From the NCBI RefSeq assembly GCF_004745595.1, contig NZ_SRLH01000001.1:558602-622601 (forward strand): a stretch of 64,000 nt of DNA, written 5' to 3'. How positions within the stretch are numbered: the first letter of the stretch is position 1; each line of letters begins with the position of its first letter. The notes below the pieces were generated by a model that made no database searches, was not told the origin of the DNA, and saw nothing but the letters and a program-made list of their open reading frames with translations. This stretch comes from Flavobacterium humi (lineage in GTDB: Bacteria > Bacteroidota > Bacteroidia > Flavobacteriales > Flavobacteriaceae). Shown piece by piece: positions 61,399 through 64,000 of the stretch. A program made the position numbers and the translations under genes.

Positions 61399-63621
61399 TT
61401 AATTTTTGATAAATTTCGTATTTGAAACACCTTTATCAGACTGGATTTTTATAAAATAATTACCCGATGCCAAATTAGAAACATCAACGGTTTTTATATT
61501 TTTTGCATTTGGAATGACCATAACCAACTGGCCAATTGTGTTATAAATGCTGATAGAACTGATTTCGATGGTTTCTTTAGCAGAAATAGTCAATACATCA
61601 TGCACCGGATTCGGATAAACATTAAAATAATTCGAAAATTCAAAATCCTGGACACCTAATGCTGCAATGGTTGTAGTAGCAGTGTTGGTCACAATCGGGA
61701 AATTGTAATCGAAATAAATATTCGCATTTTTAGAGAAAGTATCTCCAGCCACTAAAGTTGATTTTGTTTTAATTTTAAATGAAACATAACCATCATTGGT
61801 AGCATCATCAAAAGGAAGATTGATATTTTCAAAAATAAATTCTACTTTATCGCCATTGATACGAGTATAAAAATCATGACTACCATTAAATGGAACAATT
61901 GAATTCACATCAAATTTTGCTAAATCAACCACATCTTTCACCACAATATTGGTAGCATTGGCAGAACCTGTATTTTCAAAACGAATCATGTAATGCACAT
62001 AATCGCCAATTTTGGCAGTAGAAACTGATGTTCCTTCCAAACAAGTAATGTCATTAGGATCATATGAATTCTCAACGGTTTGATTTAAGGTAAAGGTATT
62101 GTTATTTGGCAACTCATCTGTATTAGCAGAAGCAATTGTAGCGTTATAAATTAAAACATCTCCCCCATTTACTGATGGCGTTTCCATTGGCGAATTGATA
62201 TTCAAAACTACATTTATTATTCTGGTTTCAAATGGTTGCAGATTGTTGTAATTCCATGTTAACAATCCTGTGGTTTGAGCTGGATTATTGGTAGCTGAAA
62301 CAAAATCAATTTTTGAGTCATCAAAAGTGAAATTTACACTGCCGTTTTCAACTAGATTTCCTTTGTTTTTATATACAATTTTATACTTTGCATCAAAACC
62401 TGGTCGTGCCGATACTAAAGGTAAAATTTTCAACTCTAAATCAGAATGAATACCATTTGGTGTTATACAAAAATCTTGAATAAATGGAGACAATTGTACA
62501 GGAAAAGAAACAGCAACCGCAGTTGGCGAAACAGCAAAGTAGTCAGGATTTTCAATTATTGGAGTAACTAGGACATTACCCGCCTGAACTATTGTTTTAT
62601 ATTCACCTGATAGATTAGAAATAATTGTTTCAGGATTTGCTTCATTAGTAATTAACTTCAAATTAGGATATACTATATCCAATTCATCACAACCATTATT
62701 ATTTGTGTCAAATTTATTTTTCCCTTTTATCGTATAATATTGTCCTCCTGGCTCAAAACTACAATAACTATTAATAACTGTATTAAAACCAACTAATCCT
62801 GAATTCAAAATTTGTTGCAATTCTTGTGAGTTATCATCTATACAAATAAATTTAGGTTTTGGATAGCCTGAATCCATGGGTATAATTATCGAGTTTAATA
62901 AAGATCCATTCTTTAAAATTAAAACATTCATAAAATTATCACCTAGAGTCAATGTTTCTAATTTTGTCAAACAACTAAAATCAAAAATTCCATCGACAGG
63001 TTCACCACCTTCAAGATAAAAACAATTCAAGTTTTTTAAATTGGGTATTTGGCAAAAATTAAAATTTAGACAACTGTTATAATAAGTCAAATCCATAAGG
63101 TTTACGGAGCCGTTCAAATTTACATTTACATTATCATTAGGTAAAGCCGTATCATAAAACCTATTAAAATTTAAATCTAAAGAAATCAAATGAGTCAGAT
63201 TTGAAAGATTAATCGATCCCATCAAATCAGTATTGGAATTATTAATCTTAACAAATTCTAATTGGGATAATTGAGACAAATCAACATCTATATTATTAAA
63301 AGAAATATAATCAAATGAAATTCTTTTCAAATTAACAAATGAGTTTAATCCTTCTAAATTTGAAATCAAATACGTTTCATCTTCAGCTGATATATAGGTA
63401 TATACAATATTTAACTGAATAACATTTTGCGCTTCATTTTCTTGAATTTCTCCATCATTATTAACATCAACATCACCGTCAAAAATTCCATCGTTATTAA
63501 AATCCGCACAATTAAGTGTTAGTAATTTATTTTTAAAATTGGCATCGGGAATATTTACAATCTGTGCATTAATACCAGTAAAAAAGCCAAAAGCCAATAG
63601 CAAAAAGTAAAGTTTTTTCAT
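61399..63621 (-). CDS. Secreted LRR-like protein with DUF7619-like and T9SS domains (740 aa)
   Basis: Signal peptide to INAQ (20 residues); EF-hand-like DFNNDGIFDG and DVNNDGEIQENE near 37-62; a short, irregular LRR-like region of about 200 residues (LEGLNSFVNLKRISFDY, LSQLEFVKINNS, LSNLTHLISLDLNFN); then the same beta module, GFDAKYKIVYKNKG and DPNDITCLEGTSVSTAKIGDYVHYMIRFENTG modules as the 1239-aa protein, and a near-identical T9SS tail (VYPNPVHDVLTIS to TKFIKN). The LRR half (62.6-63.6 kb) is visibly more AT-rich than the conserved half, pointing to separate histories of the two parts. Confidence 0.87.
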   Translation of the reverse strand: MKKLYFLLLAFGFFTGINAQIVNIPDANFKNKLLTLNCADFNNDGIFDGDVDVNNDGEIQENEAQNVIQLNIVYTYISAEDETYLISNLEGLNSFVNLKRISFDYISFNNIDVDLSQLSQLEFVKINNSNTDLMGSINLSNLTHLISLDLNFNRFYDTALPNDNVNVNLNGSVNLMDLTYYNSCLNFNFCQIPNLKNLNCFYLEGGEPVDGIFDFSCLTKLETLTLGDNFMNVLILKNGSLLNSIIIPMDSGYPKPKFICIDDNSQELQQILNSGLVGFNTVINSYCSFEPGGQYYTIKGKNKFDTNNNGCDELDIVYPNLKLITNEANPETIISNLSGEYKTIVQAGNVLVTPIIENPDYFAVSPTAVAVSFPVQLSPFIQDFCITPNGIHSDLELKILPLVSARPGFDAKYKIVYKNKGNLVENGSVNFTFDDSKIDFVSATNNPAQTTGLLTWNYNNLQPFETRIINVVLNINSPMETPSVNGGDVLIYNATIASANTDELPNNNTFTLNQTVENSYDPNDITCLEGTSVSTAKIGDYVHYMIRFENTGSANATNIVVKDVVDLAKFDVNSIVPFNGSHDFYTRINGDKVEFIFENINLPFDDATNDGYVSFKIKTKSTLVAGDTFSKNANIYFDYNFPIVTNTATTTIAALGVQDFEFSNYFNVYPNPVHDVLTISAKETIEISSISIYNTIGQLVMVIPNAKNIKTVDVSNLASGNYFIKIQSDKGVSNTKFIKN

Positions 63622-63712
63622 TTATGTAATTTTTTGTGCAAATATAACTGTAAACAGCTCCTTTAAAATTATTTTTTCAATAAAAAAGCCCCATATTTCT
63701 ATGGGGCTTCAG
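63622..63712. repeat. Duplicated intergenic block, copy 2
   Basis: See copy 1 at 61305. The match includes AACTGTAAACAGCTCC, TTTAAAATTATTTTTTCAAT and the terminator stem; only the ends differ. Confidence 0.9.
63639..63646 (-). promoter_or_regulatory. -7 element for the 740-aa gene
   Basis: Minus strand TATATTTG, 17 bases before the start at 63621, inside a block duplicated from or to 61310-61393. Confidence 0.5.
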
Positions 63713-63717
63713 TTTTT
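63683..63717 (-). terminator. Terminator of the gene ending at 63718
   Basis: AAAAAGCCCCATA..TATGGGGCTT stem, a near copy of the terminator at 61366; its T-run on the minus strand is intact. Confidence 0.8.
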
Positions 63718-64000
63718 TTAATTCTTGATAAACTTCGTATTGGCAGTTCCTTTATCGGTATGGGTTTTGATAAAATAATTACCCGGAGCCAATCCTGAAA
63801 CATCAACGGTTTTTATATTTTTGGCATTTGGAATGACCATAACCAACTGGCCAATTGTGTTATAAATGCTGATAGAACTGATTTCGATGGTTTCTTTAGC
63901 AGAAATAGTCAATACATCATGCACCGGATTCGGATAAACATTAAAATAATTCGAAAATTCAAAATCCTGGACACCTAATGCTGCAATGGTTGTAGTAGCG
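63718..64000 (-). CDS. C-terminal end of a T9SS-secreted protein (partial, runs off window)
   Basis: The frame is open from 63718 through the right edge. It encodes FNVYPNPVHDVLTISAKETIEISSISIYN and the terminal KTHTDKGTANTKFIKN of a type A T9SS domain, so the gene is the next member of the tandem family. From about 63800 rightward it is nearly identical to 61480-61680 of the 740-aa gene, whereas its last 80 bases match the end of the 1239-aa gene better, a mosaic. The N-terminal part and start lie beyond the window. Confidence 0.9.
   Translation of the reverse strand, partial: ATTTIAALGVQDFEFSNYFNVYPNPVHDVLTISAKETIEISSISIYNTIGQLVMVIPNAKNIKTVDVSGLAPGNYFIKTHTDKGTANTKFIKN

Noticed and set aside
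1..64000. tRNA, rRNA, transposase or phage genes
   Set aside because: No cloverleaf, rRNA-like stretch, transposase or phage-structural reading frame was recognised anywhere in the window.

Overview
The window looks like a stretch of chromosome from a Flavobacterium-like member of the Bacteroidota. The evidence is the many secreted proteins ending in a type IX secretion (T9SS) type A sorting domain, flavobacterial promoter elements of the form TAnnTTTG just upstream of genes, the small number of Shine-Dalgarno-like leaders, and best-recognised relatives (DUF3667, OmpL-like porin, short biosynthetic arginine decarboxylase, deoxyhypusine-synthase-like protein) that are typical of Flavobacteriaceae. 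I see no rRNA, tRNA, CRISPR array, transposase or phage gene. All assignments are from reading the sequence and remembered family features; no database search was run.

Layout. 1-1.0 kb: 3' end of an NHEJ ligase/polymerase (LigD) facing a Ku gene. 1.1-11 kb: an accessory-looking strip of small single genes on the + strand (AraC regulators, flavodoxin-fold quinone reductase, DinB, 2H phosphoesterase, CDF transporter, a TetX-like flavin monooxygenase, two DUF1801 proteins, several AT-rich unknowns), with two copies of a long imperfect hairpin repeat and a cluster of TTGCCACA inverted repeats. 11-17 kb: a four-repeat SPFH/flotillin protein, a cupin, dihydrolipoyl dehydrogenase and an rRNA m5C methyltransferase, plus a third hairpin repeat. 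17-22.3 kb: three tandem secreted endonuclease I paralogues with T9SS tails. 22.4-26 kb: purL. 26-27 kb: three tandem paralogous small membrane proteins of unknown function. 27-33 kb: DUF3667, an EamA permease, a ten-unit 21-bp minisatellite that reads as coiled-coil heptads, a sulfatase-family LTA-synthase-like enzyme with a downstream Cys phosphatase, and sdaA.

33-38.5 kb (minus strand): a potassium module in one apparent operon, KdpD-like kinase, KdpE-like regulator, Kup transporter and outer-membrane porin. 39-47.6 kb: housekeeping genes (panB, RluA-type pseudouridine synthase, aldehyde dehydrogenase, HutG/arginase-family hydrolase, DEAD-box helicase, pdxH). 47.7-54 kb: rnz and proline dehydrogenase, then aroB, a 58-codon gene with a promoter directly on its start, arginine decarboxylase, a deoxyhypusine-synthase-like enzyme and an acidic-tailed protein, which look like a polyamine block. 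54-56 kb: pyrR-pyrB-STAS-like operon. 56.1-64 kb: a tandem family of four T9SS-secreted proteins on the minus strand, the complete ones starting with an EF-hand-like loop and carrying leucine-rich repeats; their 3' ends and intergenic regions are near-identical mosaics, suggesting ongoing duplication or gene conversion.

Most genes are ordinary. The items I would follow first are the heptad minisatellite, the triple small-membrane-protein cluster, the Kdp-like/Kup/porin operon, the polyamine block with its short apparently leaderless gene, and the LRR-T9SS cassette family.
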